Assembly (NCBI GenBank): GCA_945903275.1
Contig: CAMDNW010000001.1
Coordinates: 1 to 64,000 of the forward strand
Direction: 5' to 3'
Source: Thermoflexus hugenholtzii JAD2
GTDB taxonomy: Bacteria; Chloroflexota; Dehalococcoidia; UBA2979
Length of the DNA stretch: 64,000 nt
Shown here: piece after piece, positions 32,485 to 40,589 of the stretch
Numbering within the stretch: position 1 is the first letter of the stretch
Layout of the letters: every line of letters starts with the position of its first letter
The notes under the pieces: model-generated
Database searches by the model: none
The model's input: only the letters and a program-made list of their open reading frames with translations
What the model was told of the DNA's origin: nothing
Made by a program: the position numbers and the translations under genes

Positions 32485-33177
32485 CTATACCGTCCGCCGC
32501 GGCCCGAAGATCGCGGTACCGACGCGTACGAGCGTTGAGCCTTCCTCGATCGCCACGTTGTAGTCGCCAGACATGCCCATCGAAAGCCCGGTTAGCCCGT
32601 GCGTGTGCGCGAGTTCGCGCATGCGGCGGAAGAGCGGGCGCAGGCTCTCGGCGTCGTGCGTCTCGGGAGCGACCGTCATCAGGCCCGCCAGCCGCAAGTG
32701 CGGCTGTTCGAGGGCGAAGGTGATGAGGCCCGGTGCTTCGTCGAGCGGGACGCCGGTCTTGCTCGCCTCATCGGCGAAGTTCACCTCGACGTAGCACTCC
32801 AGCGTCGCGTCCCCGCGGGCGGCGAGGCGGCGTTCGAGATCCTCGGCGAGCCGCAGCGAGTCGAGAGAGTGGAGCGAGACGATGTGTGGGAGCACCTCGC
32901 GTACCTTGTTGCGTTGCAGATGGCCGATGAAGTGCCAGCGCGGCTGGAGGCTCAGCGCCGCGACCGCCTCGGCCTTTGGCGCGAGTTCTTGCGCCCAGTT
33001 CTCGCCGAAGTCGGTGGCTCCGGCGCGGATCGCCTCGGCGACCGCCTCGGCGTGGTGTGTCTTCGAGACCGCCACCAGCGTCACCTCAGCCGGGTCGCGG
33101 CCGGCGCGCGCGCACGCCTCGGCAATGCGGGCCTGTACCGCAGCCAGCCGCTCGACCACCGAGGTTGTTGTCGTCAT
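32485..33177 (-). CDS. yggS: YggS/PLPBP-family pyridoxal phosphate homeostasis protein
   Basis: 230 residues. EVTLVAVSKTH carries the PLP-binding lysine. WHFIGHLQRNK, SLHSLDS, VNFADEASKTG, MTVAPE and GLSMGMSGDYNVAIEEGSTLVRVG follow in family order. The protein buffers pyridoxal phosphate in the cytoplasm. ATG 33177 has no Shine-Dalgarno; TACTCT lies 6 nt upstream, suggesting a leaderless mRNA. First gene of the yggS-proC-yggT operon. Confidence 0.95.
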   Translation of the reverse strand: MTTTTSVVERLAAVQARIAEACARAGRDPAEVTLVAVSKTHHAEAVAEAIRAGATDFGENWAQELAPKAEAVAALSLQPRWHFIGHLQRNKVREVLPHIVSLHSLDSLRLAEDLERRLAARGDATLECYVEVNFADEASKTGVPLDEAPGLITFALEQPHLRLAGLMTVAPETHDAESLRPLFRRMRELAHTHGLTGLSMGMSGDYNVAIEEGSTLVRVGTAIFGPRRTV

Positions 33178-33183
33178 GGGGGC

Positions 33184-33189
33184 AGAGTA
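33184..33189 (-). promoter_or_regulatory. Leaderless-type -10 box of yggS
   Basis: TACTCT ends 6 nt before the ATG, so transcription should start at or within a base or two of the A of the start codon. No ribosome site is present. Confidence 0.55.
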
Positions 33190-33215
33190 TCGCATCCGCG
33201 CCGCTGGGCGGCCCG

Positions 33216-33240
33216 TGGGGGGTGGGGGGGGGGTGGTGGT
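33216..33240 (+). repeat. G-rich tract with quadruplex potential
   Basis: Runs of six and ten G separated by a single T, followed by GTGGTGG, lie in the gap between yggS and the lipoprotein pseudogene. On the minus strand this is C-rich sequence upstream of the yggS promoter. Polymerase slippage or assembly error in the run lengths is possible. Confidence 0.6.
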
Positions 33241-33344
33241 TACATTACATAAAAGATGGCGCTCGTGCATGGTGTTGTCGTTGCCGTCGCGAACCAAGGT
33301 CATTCCTCGGCTGGTCTATTGATAAACGGTTCGAGGAGGACACG

Positions 33345-33919
33345 ATGTTCACGAAGCCCCGTCGGATGCTGATCGGGTTGGGTATGGTAGTCATGCTTGC
33401 CTCGGTGCTCACGGCGAGCGGCTGCTCGGCCGTGAGCACCAGCACCATTGCCCCGTCGGCATCCGGCGGCGCGATGGGCGCGCCCGGGATGCCGCCCATC
33501 GAGGCGGGCAAGGGGTCGAGCGACGCTGCTGCACCGATCGCCGACACCGATTCGACGCAAGCCTCGGCCGACATCCTCGGCGGCACGATCATCCGCACCG
33601 GGATGCTTGCCTTGAGGTGGAGTAGGTCGCTGAGGCATACGACCGCGCTTCGGCGGTTGCGACGCGAGCCGGCGGCTACGTGCAGGAAGGCTGATTCTTC
33701 GGTGCGGCCGACGAGCGTTCGGCGAGCCTCGTGCTGCGCGTGCCAGCCGAGCGGTACGACGCGGTCGTTGCGGAACTGCGCGGTATCGCGAAGGAAGTGC
33801 GATCCATCAGCATGCAGCCGCGCGACGCGACGACGGAGGTTGCCGACGTGGAGGCGACCATCCGCAACCTGCGCGCGATCCGGTTGTACGGGCAGCGTCA
33901 GCGGCGGCGGGGGCGGTAG
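33345..33919 (+). pseudogene. DUF4349-type lipoprotein gene, frameshifted and truncated
   Basis: The start is intact: GAGGAGG, ATG 33345, signal peptide and lipobox (LTASGC). The DUF4349 opening GGTIIRTGMLAL follows, to about 33615. There one base is missing. In the shifted frame the family text resumes (AEAYDRASAVATRAGGYVQE, then DERSASLVLRVPAERYD, then TTEVADVEATIRNLRAI), interrupted by a TAG and a TGA. The gene ends soon after IRNLRAI, without the remaining coiled coil and C-terminal membrane helix of the family. So three or more independent lesions exist and the gene is dead. 33920-34090 beyond it has only short open stretches. Confidence 0.85.
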
Positions 33920-34090
33920 GGGTGCAACAGCCACAATCCGGGGCAGGTGTGAAATAAATTTTGCTGAGTGAGCGAGAAGTCACGCAGTTACTCGATCTGA
34001 TTGAGAAGCCTCCGCAGCCGACCCAAACACTGCTTGCTGGCGCTCGTCGGTGGACTACGCGGACGTAGCACTTCCCGGCGCAGTGCCCCG

Positions 34091-35734
34091 CTAACACACT
34101 CCGCAGAGTTTGCAGCCGACCTCGGGGGGCGGGCAGGGTATGGTGCGGCGGGTGCGCTCGTGCTTGTCCATCTCGCGGAGCAGGAAGCGCTCGGTCATGC
34201 CGACATCGACGATGAACCACGGGGGGCGGTCGCCCTCCCACGGGAAGGGGCCGTCGAGGCCGTGCTCGGAGATGGCGCGGCGGTAGGTGGAGAGCGAGTT
34301 GTCGGTCATCGATTCCAGCATGGGGGCGAGGCGGGCGTCGGCGCGAGAGAGCACATCGTCCACGCGAGCGGTGAGGGGGGAGTCGCTGCGGAACTCGATG
34401 CCGGGCTTGAGGTGCTGCTTCAGGATGGCCTGACGGCGCTTGATGAGCGCGGGGTCGGCCTGCACCTGCATCTGGTAGGCCGTCCAGGGCTTCGGGATCG
34501 TCGGCGAGACGGCCATCACTGCGCGCGTGCCGTGGCCAGCCTTGTCGAGGCGTTCCTTGATGCGGTTGCCGAGCGTCGCCATCGCGTAGACATCGTCGTC
34601 GTCTTCGCCGGGCAAGCCGATCATGAAGTAGAGCTTGAAGCGCGTGAGGCCAGCCTCGCCGACCATCGAGGCGCCATCGAGGATCTGTTCCTCGGTGCAG
34701 CCCTTATTGACCGCGAGGCGCATTCGCTCCGAGCCGGCTTCAGGGGCGACAGTCACGGTCTTGGTACCGCCGCCGGCGAGCGCCGCCAACATGCGCGGTT
34801 CGAGTTTGTCGACGCGCAGCGAGGAGATCGAGACCTGCGCGCCGAGGTTGTGCGCGCCGACGACGAGGTCGGTCAAATCGGGGTGATCCGCTACAGCGGC
34901 ACCGAGCAGACCGACTTTCTTGCTGTGTTGCAGCGCGTGTTCCACCTGGCCTAGCAGTTGCTCCAGCGGCCGGTAGCGAGGCGGGCGGAACACGTAGCCC
35001 GCGATGCAGAAGCGGCAGCCACGGCCGCAGCCGCGCGCGCATTCGATGAGCGTCATGTCGGAGAGTTCGGTGTCCTCGGTGAGGACGGTCGAGTGCGCCT
35101 CGGTGGTGGCGATGTCGTGTACCCACTGGCGCTCGACCGCGCCGTACCTCGGCGGGCGCGTGGGCACGTAGATGCCGGGGATGGTGGCGAGTTCATCGAG
35201 CAGTTCGTCGCGAGAGCCGTAGAGGCCGTCGCGCCACGCGGCGACGAGGCTAGGGATGATCTCCTCGCCCTCGCCCACCACGATGGCGTCGAGGAACGGC
35301 GCGACACCAGCGGGGTTGGTGAGCATGCATGCGCCGCCGGCGATCACCAGCGGGTCGCTCTCGTTGCGCTGCTCGGAGCGGAGCGGGATGCCGGTGCTCT
35401 TGAGCGCCTGCACCATGTGCCAGTAGTCGAACTCGTAGGAGAGGGTGAACGCGACTACCGCGAAATCCGACAGGGGGCGCTGCGACTCCATCGAGACGAC
35501 CGGCTGCGGGCCGCGTGCGTCGCGGGCCGGTGGCTCGACGAAGGCGCGCTCGCAGACGAAGTCGTCGTAGGCGTTGAACAACGAGTAAACGGTCTGCATC
35601 GCCAGGTTGGACATGCCGATGTAGTAGGAGTTGGGATACACGATCGCGATAGGGATGCGGCCACCCCAGTCGCGGACGATGTACCCCCGCTCCCGGGCGA
35701 GGCGATCACGAGCGATTTGCCGAACGTCAGGCAT
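34091..35734 (-). CDS. Radical SAM protein, TIGR03960-type
   Basis: 547 residues. The N-terminal 190 look like the B12-binding-like part of this family (IAIVYPNSYYIGMSNLAMQ, PLVIAGGACMLTNP, AIVVGEGEE). The SAM cluster motif is CGRGCRFC (residues 236-243, CxxxCxxC). The C-terminus ends with three more cysteines (CPPPEVGCKLCGVC). Radical SAM enzymes generate a 5'-deoxyadenosyl radical; the substrate of this branch is unknown. In many genomes it is fused or adjacent to a DUF2344 protein, which is not seen here. The ATG has no ribosome site but TAGACT 6 nt upstream. Confidence 0.9.
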   Translation of the reverse strand: MPDVRQIARDRLARERGYIVRDWGGRIPIAIVYPNSYYIGMSNLAMQTVYSLFNAYDDFVCERAFVEPPARDARGPQPVVSMESQRPLSDFAVVAFTLSYEFDYWHMVQALKSTGIPLRSEQRNESDPLVIAGGACMLTNPAGVAPFLDAIVVGEGEEIIPSLVAAWRDGLYGSRDELLDELATIPGIYVPTRPPRYGAVERQWVHDIATTEAHSTVLTEDTELSDMTLIECARGCGRGCRFCIAGYVFRPPRYRPLEQLLGQVEHALQHSKKVGLLGAAVADHPDLTDLVVGAHNLGAQVSISSLRVDKLEPRMLAALAGGGTKTVTVAPEAGSERMRLAVNKGCTEEQILDGASMVGEAGLTRFKLYFMIGLPGEDDDDVYAMATLGNRIKERLDKAGHGTRAVMAVSPTIPKPWTAYQMQVQADPALIKRRQAILKQHLKPGIEFRSDSPLTARVDDVLSRADARLAPMLESMTDNSLSTYRRAISEHGLDGPFPWEGDRPPWFIVDVGMTERFLLREMDKHERTRRTIPCPPPEVGCKLCGVC

Positions 35735-35740
35735 TTGAAC

Positions 35741-35746
35741 AGTCTA
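35741..35746 (-). promoter_or_regulatory. Leaderless-type -10 box of the radical SAM gene
   Basis: TAGACT, then six bases, then ATG 35734. No Shine-Dalgarno in between. Confidence 0.55.
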
Positions 35747-35772
35747 GTCCACCAGCAGCCGTAGCCGCCTGT

Positions 35773-36042
35773 TCAGTCGTTGAAATACTTAGCCTGCTCT
35801 TCCTCGTTCTTGCGGCGCTGCCGCCGGAGGTACCAGAGCACGCTTCCCCCGAAGACAACGATGGGAATCAGCGCCAGCCGACCGTCGGAGAAGGAAACGA
35901 CGAGCGTCAGGATCAGGCCAGCCATCACCCCAACGATCACCAGCATCACCGGCACGATCACCTGAAACGCCGCCATCACCATCATGAAGGTCTCGTGCCA
36001 TGAACTCGGCTCGTTTTCTTTCTGTGGCTCGTATCCGTACAT
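35773..36042 (-). CDS. Small two-helix membrane protein
   Basis: 89 residues from ATG 36042. A polar N-terminus (MYGYEPQKENEPSSWHETF) is followed by two membrane helices (about 25-48 and 54-72) and a charged tail (RRQRRKNEEEQAKYFND). No known family recognised. TACACT lies 7 nt before the ATG, another leaderless arrangement, and this supports expression. Confidence 0.7.
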   Translation of the reverse strand: MYGYEPQKENEPSSWHETFMMVMAAFQVIVPVMLVIVGVMAGLILTLVVSFSDGRLALIPIVVFGGSVLWYLRRQRRKNEEEQAKYFND

Positions 36043-36049
36043 GCGAATC

Positions 36050-36055
36050 AGTGTA
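36050..36055 (-). promoter_or_regulatory. Leaderless-type -10 box of the two-helix protein
   Basis: TACACT, then seven bases, then ATG 36042. Confidence 0.55.
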
Positions 36056-36077
36056 CGGCACCCAGCGAACCGGGGCT

Positions 36078-36480
36078 TCAGGCCGGTTCTCGCAGGAACA
36101 CGATGCGGTCGAGGTCGCATGGCGAGTATCCGAGGCGGCTGAGGTCCACCGCCGCTTCACCCCGGAACTGCGTCCCGTGGTTTACCACATGCGCGATCAG
36201 ATGTCCGAGCGGATTCGCGCGAGGCCGTCCGCCCGTGTCGTGGTATTCAACTACCTTCGCCACCGCCTCGTCGGTGAGGGTATCGCTGAACGACTGCAAC
36301 GCCGAGGCGTGCGCCATGCACCGCTCATGGAGCGCTTCGAATGATGGGCCAGCGCGCCCAAGATGCTGCCGTCGCTCAGGTCTGCGTCCGCGGTGAGCGC
36401 GGTATGGCCGCCCGCGCCCGCAGCGGCGAGCACACACTCGTTCGCCCAGTGGTTGCAGGCGAAGAGCAGCCGCGCGTGTG
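36078..36480 (-). pseudogene. DinB-family gene with out-of-frame internal deletion
   Basis: The 5' remnant (about 36480-36350) reads LLFACNHWANECVLAAAGA...DADLSDGSILGALAH, the first helix of a DinB metal-binding bundle. The 3' remnant in another frame (about 36360-36078) reads PSFEALHERCMAHASALQSF, then NPLGHLIAHVVNHGTQFRGEA, then LDRIVFLREPA, the rest of the fold. About 40 residues usually found between LAH and the SFEAL helix (the ERWRG region) are missing and the frame changes at the join. No convincing start codon is present. DinB proteins are thiol S-transferase-like hydrolases; this copy cannot be functional. Confidence 0.8.
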
Positions 36481-36500
36481 GGCATCCACCGCTACTTCGC

Positions 36501-37112
36501 CTATCCCGTCGCCAAGGCGGCCTGCGCCAGCCATACGCTGAGCGCATCGAGGAATGCGTTGCGCCGCTCCAGCTGGTCGCCGACGTGCCGCTCGATCAGC
36601 AGTTGCTCGAACTCGACCGGGTCGGCTTCCGGCGGGATGTGCATGATCTCGTCAGGCTCGATGGCGACTTTCATGTCGCGACTAGTCTCGAACCGCTCGT
36701 TCACCACGAGCCCTCGTTGTCCGGCGGCCAGCGGCCAAGTAGCGTCGATGGTCATCCAGTCTGTGTCGACGCGCAGTCGCAGGAACATATGGACATCGGG
36801 GATCGGGCCGGCTTCGAGATGCGCGCGCAACTCGTCCGGCAGCCACGGCAACTCCTCGGCGCGGAAGGAGTGCAGCGCGCAGATCAGCATCGCTCCGCCA
36901 CCGAACTCCTCGTACAGCGCCTGCAATAGCAGGTGCTTGCCCGGGGCGGTTGCCTGCCATTCTGTGACGATCGTCCTAGGCTGGATACCGGAAGGCCTCG
37001 CGAAGGGCATGTCGCGCACCAGCGCAAAGATGGCAGCCTGCGTCAGCCGTTCGTCGTCGGGGAAGCGCGTTCGCGCTACCGCCGCCGTCTTGAAGTCCGC
37101 GAGTAGTCCCAT
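36501..37112 (-). CDS. Uncharacterised protein, possibly transglutaminase-fold
   Basis: 203 residues, soluble, no signal peptide. I do not recognise a family with confidence. The order LYEEFGGGAMLICALHSF, then DVHMFLRLRV, then WMTIDATWPL resembles the Cys, His, Asp-Ala-Thr-Trp sequence of bacterial transglutaminase-like cores. The Cys context is weak, so this is only a hint. ATG 37112 has TAGGAT exactly 7 nt upstream and no ribosome site. Confidence 0.65.
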   Translation of the reverse strand: MGLLADFKTAAVARTRFPDDERLTQAAIFALVRDMPFARPSGIQPRTIVTEWQATAPGKHLLLQALYEEFGGGAMLICALHSFRAEELPWLPDELRAHLEAGPIPDVHMFLRLRVDTDWMTIDATWPLAAGQRGLVVNERFETSRDMKVAIEPDEIMHIPPEADPVEFEQLLIERHVGDQLERRNAFLDALSVWLAQAALATG

Positions 37113-37119
37113 GCGCGCG

Positions 37120-37125
37120 ATCCTA
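37120..37125 (-). promoter_or_regulatory. Leaderless-type -10 box
   Basis: TAGGAT, then seven bases, then ATG 37112. 37126-37294 further upstream shows no gene. Confidence 0.5.
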
Positions 37126-37294
37126 ATGCATTCCCGCTACCCCGGACGACGTGCTATTTGCGTCCGAGGAGGACTGGTGTTCCTTAAGACCTTCCCTCGT
37201 TAAGTCCGAGGCCCTCCAAGCTGCCCTTCGTGACCCACTCGGCTGAGTGAGCCTTGGTCATCCGCTGCCGGATGTCCGTACGGAGGACGCATCG

Positions 37295-37456
37295 ATGGAA
37301 CTACTGCAACTGGTGCGGCTACGGCAGGGCCGGGAGTAGTTCATCGCGGAGTTCGGCGAGCGGATGTATGCGCTGGCTGAGGCGAGCGCGCACTGGTTTC
37401 CCTACATTTTGCTCGGCAAACTGTTGCCTGTGATGTACGTCCTTGAGCGGCGCTAG
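37295..37456 (+). pseudogene. Small ORF interrupted by an in-frame TAG
   Basis: ATG 37295 (GGAGGACGC upstream) encodes MELLQLVRLRQGRE, then TAG at 37337-37339. The same frame then runs FIAEFGERMYALAEASAHWF, PYILLGKLLPVMYVLERR and stops at 37456. If read through it would give a 53-residue protein with a hydrophobic C-terminal half. No family recognised. The end overlaps the nrdJ stop. It may be a decayed gene fragment or chance. Confidence 0.35.
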
Positions 37457-39687
37457 CCGCAGCGCGAGTACCCGCACGAGCGGCAGAGCAGGCAGCGCTC
37501 CGGGTAGTCCATTTGCGAGCTGCACTCCGGGCACGTCAGTCCCGAGGCGACTGAAGCCGTTGAGGCGGCATCGGTCACATGCTCCGAGAAGTAGAGCCGC
37601 AGCCAGCGGAAGATGTAGTCCAGCACGCTCGTCGCGAACGGCAGATCAGGGTTATTCGTCATGCCGTAGGGCTCGAAGCGTGTCTGTTCCAGTTTACTCG
37701 CCAGTTTGTCGAGGCTTACGCCGTACTGGAGCGCGATCGAGGTCAGCAGCGCCACGGCATCCGTCAGGCCCGACACCGTCGAGCCTTCCTTCGCCATCTT
37801 GATGAATACCTCGCCCGGCGTACCGTCCTCGAACATGCCGACGGTGATGTAGCCCTCTTGCTCACCGACGCGGAACTTGTGCGTCACCGCCGGCCGCTCG
37901 TCCGGCAGGTAACGCCGGTACGGTTCGGCTGCGCCCATGGGCGTCGAGGCTGCCGCTGGGGCACTGCCGTCGTGCGCGAGCACCTGCATGGTGCGGGAGC
38001 CGTCGCGGTAGACCGTTACACCCTTGCAGCCGAGCGCGAAGGCGCGCTCGTACACCGCGCGTACCTCGTTGACCGTCGCCTCATGGGGCAGGTTCACCGT
38101 CTTGGAGACCGCGAGGTCGGTGTGGGCCTGAAATGCGGCCTGCATGCGGACGTGCCACTCCCAACCGACCTCGTGCGCCGTGACGAAACGGCGCTTGGCC
38201 TCTGTGGGCACGCTGTCCTGTTCGTGCAGACGAGCGCCGCGCGCGAGGGCGTCCATCAGCTCCCGGCCGAAGAAGCCACCCTCGCGCGCGGCCCGCTCGA
38301 ACACGGTGGACACCTCAGCGAGCATCGTGCCGTCGCCCATCCGCCGCATGTGGGCGAGCGAAAACAGCGGTTCGATGCCCGAGGAAGTGCCCGCGATGAT
38401 CGCGATAGTGCCGGTCGGCGCGATGCAGGTACGCGTCGCGTTCCGGTAGCGCGGGCCGCGAGCATAGATTGAACGCTCCCAGTTCGGGAATACGCTTTTC
38501 TCCTCGCCCAGCGCCGCCGAAGCTGCATCCGCCGCCTCGCCTATTGTGCGCGCCAGCCGTCCGGCGAGCGCCAGCGCGGCCTCCGAGTCGTACGGCAGTC
38601 CCGCAGCGATCAGCAGGTCAGCGAACCCCATGATGCCGAGGCCGACCTTGCGGTTTCCACGCACTGCCTCGGCGATCTCAGGCAGCGGGAAGATGTTCAC
38701 CTCCACCACGTCGTCGAGGAAGCGCACGCCGAGTGCAACCGTCTCGCGTAGGGCGTCCCAATCGAGGTCGCCCAACGCGCCGTCCCAGAACCGCGCGACG
38801 TTGATCGAACCGAGCGTGCAGGCCTCCCACGGCAGCAGCGGCACCTCGCCACAGGGGTTAGTCGACTCGATCGCGCCCAGCGCGGGGGTTGGGTTGAAGC
38901 GGTTGATGGTGTCGAGGAACAGTAGTCCAGGGTCGCCCGTTTGCCAGGCCCCTTGCGCGATTTCGCCCAGCAGTGCCGAGGCGTCTTCCGTACCACGAGG
39001 CTCGCCGGTGCGGGGGTCAAGGAGTTCGATCTCGCGCCCCTCGGCCGCCGCACGCATGAACTCGTCGGTCACCGCGATGGAGATGTTGAAGCGCTGCGCG
39101 GTGACGCCGTCGTCTTTCGCGTGGATGAACGCGCGCACATCCGGGTGGTCGGCGCGCAGCACGCCCATGTTCGCGCCGTCACGCTTCCCGCCTTGCGTCA
39201 CGAGGCGTGAGACATCGTCGTAATGCCGCAGCACCGAGACTGGCCCGCACGCCGCGCCGTGCGTCGAGGCGATTGGTTCGCCCTCACCGCGCAGGCGCGA
39301 GAACGAGAAGCCCGTACCGCCACCGTACTTCTGCACCATCGCCGCGGCCTGCGCGGTGGACATGATCGATTCGAGGGTGTCCTCGACCGGCAGCACGAAG
39401 CATGCGGCGAGTGTCCCGCGCCCGGTGCCCGCGTTCATGAGAGTCGGTGAGTTGGGCAGGAAGCGCAGGCTCGCCATGGCGTCGTAGAACCGCTGTGCCC
39501 ACGCGGCCCGCGCCTCGCGCGATGGCTCGGCTGCCGCGATCGCCTCGGCAACCCGAGCGAGCAGTCCTTCGGGCGTCTCGATGACCTCGTCACGTTCGTT
39601 GCGCAGCAGATAACGCCTCGTGATGACGGTGCGGGCGTTCTCGGTCAGCGTGACCGGGTGCGCGATGACAGGTGGAGTGGTGACCAT
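37453..39687 (-). CDS. nrdJ: Vitamin B12-dependent (class II) ribonucleotide reductase
   Basis: 744 residues from ATG 39687 (GAAGGAATC upstream). Family motifs include LPNSPTLMNAGTGRG, AACFVLPVEDTLESI, KYGGGTGFSFSRLR, ESTNPCGEVPLLP with the radical Cys, and SSGIEPLF. The C-terminal CPECSSQMDYP...CLLCRSCGYSRC supplies redox or zinc cysteines. The enzyme makes deoxyribonucleotides using adenosylcobalamin, so works with or without oxygen. TATATT near 39721 is a plausible -10. The nrdR repressor gene is close upstream on the same strand. No B12-box or cobalamin riboswitch element was seen in the leader. Confidence 0.96.
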   Translation of the reverse strand: MVTTPPVIAHPVTLTENARTVITRRYLLRNERDEVIETPEGLLARVAEAIAAAEPSREARAAWAQRFYDAMASLRFLPNSPTLMNAGTGRGTLAACFVLPVEDTLESIMSTAQAAAMVQKYGGGTGFSFSRLRGEGEPIASTHGAACGPVSVLRHYDDVSRLVTQGGKRDGANMGVLRADHPDVRAFIHAKDDGVTAQRFNISIAVTDEFMRAAAEGREIELLDPRTGEPRGTEDASALLGEIAQGAWQTGDPGLLFLDTINRFNPTPALGAIESTNPCGEVPLLPWEACTLGSINVARFWDGALGDLDWDALRETVALGVRFLDDVVEVNIFPLPEIAEAVRGNRKVGLGIMGFADLLIAAGLPYDSEAALALAGRLARTIGEAADAASAALGEEKSVFPNWERSIYARGPRYRNATRTCIAPTGTIAIIAGTSSGIEPLFSLAHMRRMGDGTMLAEVSTVFERAAREGGFFGRELMDALARGARLHEQDSVPTEAKRRFVTAHEVGWEWHVRMQAAFQAHTDLAVSKTVNLPHEATVNEVRAVYERAFALGCKGVTVYRDGSRTMQVLAHDGSAPAAASTPMGAAEPYRRYLPDERPAVTHKFRVGEQEGYITVGMFEDGTPGEVFIKMAKEGSTVSGLTDAVALLTSIALQYGVSLDKLASKLEQTRFEPYGMTNNPDLPFATSVLDYIFRWLRLYFSEHVTDAASTASVASGLTCPECSSQMDYPERCLLCRSCGYSRCG

Positions 39688-39832
39688 GATTCCTTCACTG
39701 CTGAGTGCGATAAGAGAATATACGTTCCCTGCTGCGCGCACTGCGGTCGCCCTCACTGAGATCGCTCTCCAGCTTGCGTGAAGTGGTGAGACGCCTGAAT
39801 TGGGACTGACGCCGTCCCCAAAGTGATGTCGC

Positions 39833-40006
39833 CTAGTAGGCGCCTTTCTGCAGCAAAGCGGTGCCGATTTTTGGGGCCGCCCCTGCATCAGGAGTCGCCT
39901 TGAGTGACAACCGAAACTCCGTTGGTGCGAATTCGCACGTACTCTCAAGCGCCCCCCGCAACTCCTCAGTGCTGCGAGCGTTCTCGTCGTCGTATTCGTG
40001 TGTCAC
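39833..40006 (-). CDS. Possible small protein between nrdR and nrdJ
   Basis: 57 codons from GTG 40006 to TAG 39833, starting four bases after the nrdR stop with no ribosome site. It encodes an acidic front (MTHEYDDENARSTEELRGAL) and a mixed end finishing in PKIGTALLQKGAY. No known family. Tight spacing after nrdR suggests translational coupling, but the codon use is less GC-biased than neighbours, so it may be a remnant. The remaining 145 bp to nrdJ contain only its promoter. Confidence 0.35.
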   Translation of the reverse strand: MTHEYDDENARSTEELRGALESTCEFAPTEFRLSLKATPDAGAAPKIGTALLQKGAY

Positions 40007-40010
40007 GGGG

Positions 40011-40589
40011 CTACCGGCGAGCGAGGGCGGAGGGGGCGCTCTCGATCGGGGTGGGGGTGGTATCCAGCGGCAGATCGTCGATGCCGTTGAGCAGTCGCGC
40101 TAGTTCGTCGTCGAACAGCCGAGGCTGTTCGGCCGGCGGTACCGAGCTGAAGGTGATCTGGTCGAGTTCGTGCAGCATGTCCTCCACCGACACGAACTGC
40201 CGGTAGACCGAGGCAAAGCGGATATAGGCGATTGGGTCGAGCAGTTTCAATTGCGTGATCGCCATCTCGCCGACCACACGGCTGGACACCTCGGCGCGTC
40301 CAGCCGCCATGAGCCGCTGCTCAATGTCGTTGACGATCGCCTCGACGGCGTTCGCGGGCAGCGGGCGCTTCTGTGCCGCCATGCGTAGCCCGTGCAGTAG
40401 CTTCTCGCGCTGGAACTCCTCGCGGCGGCCGTCCTTCTTGACGACCATAACCACCGAGGCTTGGTACTGCTCGTACGTCGTATACCGCTCGCCACAGCTC
40501 TGACATTCGCGGCGGCGGCGGATGCCGCTCTCAGCGGTGCGAGAGTCGACGACGCGTGAGGACACCTGACCGCAGTACGGGCATTTCAT
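40011..40589 (-). CDS. nrdR: Transcriptional repressor NrdR
   Basis: 192 residues. The zinc ribbon MKCPYCG...RRRRECQSCGERYTTYE is followed by the ATP-cone domain (VVKKDGRREEFQREKLLHGL...YIRFASVYRQF). About 40 extra residues follow the usual 150-residue core. NrdR senses ATP/dATP and represses ribonucleotide reductase genes. Start ATG 40589 by homology. It sits between ftsZ and nrdJ on the same strand. I did not find a convincing pair of NrdR boxes before nrdJ. Confidence 0.96.
   Translation of the reverse strand: MKCPYCGQVSSRVVDSRTAESGIRRRRECQSCGERYTTYEQYQASVVMVVKKDGRREEFQREKLLHGLRMAAQKRPLPANAVEAIVNDIEQRLMAAGRAEVSSRVVGEMAITQLKLLDPIAYIRFASVYRQFVSVEDMLHELDQITFSSVPPAEQPRLFDDELARLLNGIDDLPLDTTPTPIESAPSALARR

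Noticed and set aside
33920-34090. Short plus-strand ORF (SEREVTQLLDLIEKPP...) after the lipoprotein remnant
   Set aside because: About 35 codons without a convincing start or ribosome site and without similarity I can recognise; may be more debris.
4415-37456. Genome-wide reassignment of TAG to an amino acid
   Set aside because: Many intact genes in the window end at TAG at their expected length (thiolase-like gene, cyclophilin, nrdJ, nrdR, alcohol dehydrogenase), so TAG works as a stop. The two in-frame TAGs fit gene decay.
39688-39832. Cobalamin riboswitch before the B12-dependent reductase
   Set aside because: No B12-box-like conserved core or extended leader structure was seen in the 145 bp upstream; the likely -10 leaves a short leader.
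39688-39832. NrdR boxes before nrdJ
   Set aside because: No pair of 16-bp ACACWATATWTNGTGT-like sites could be found by eye, despite nrdR next door.
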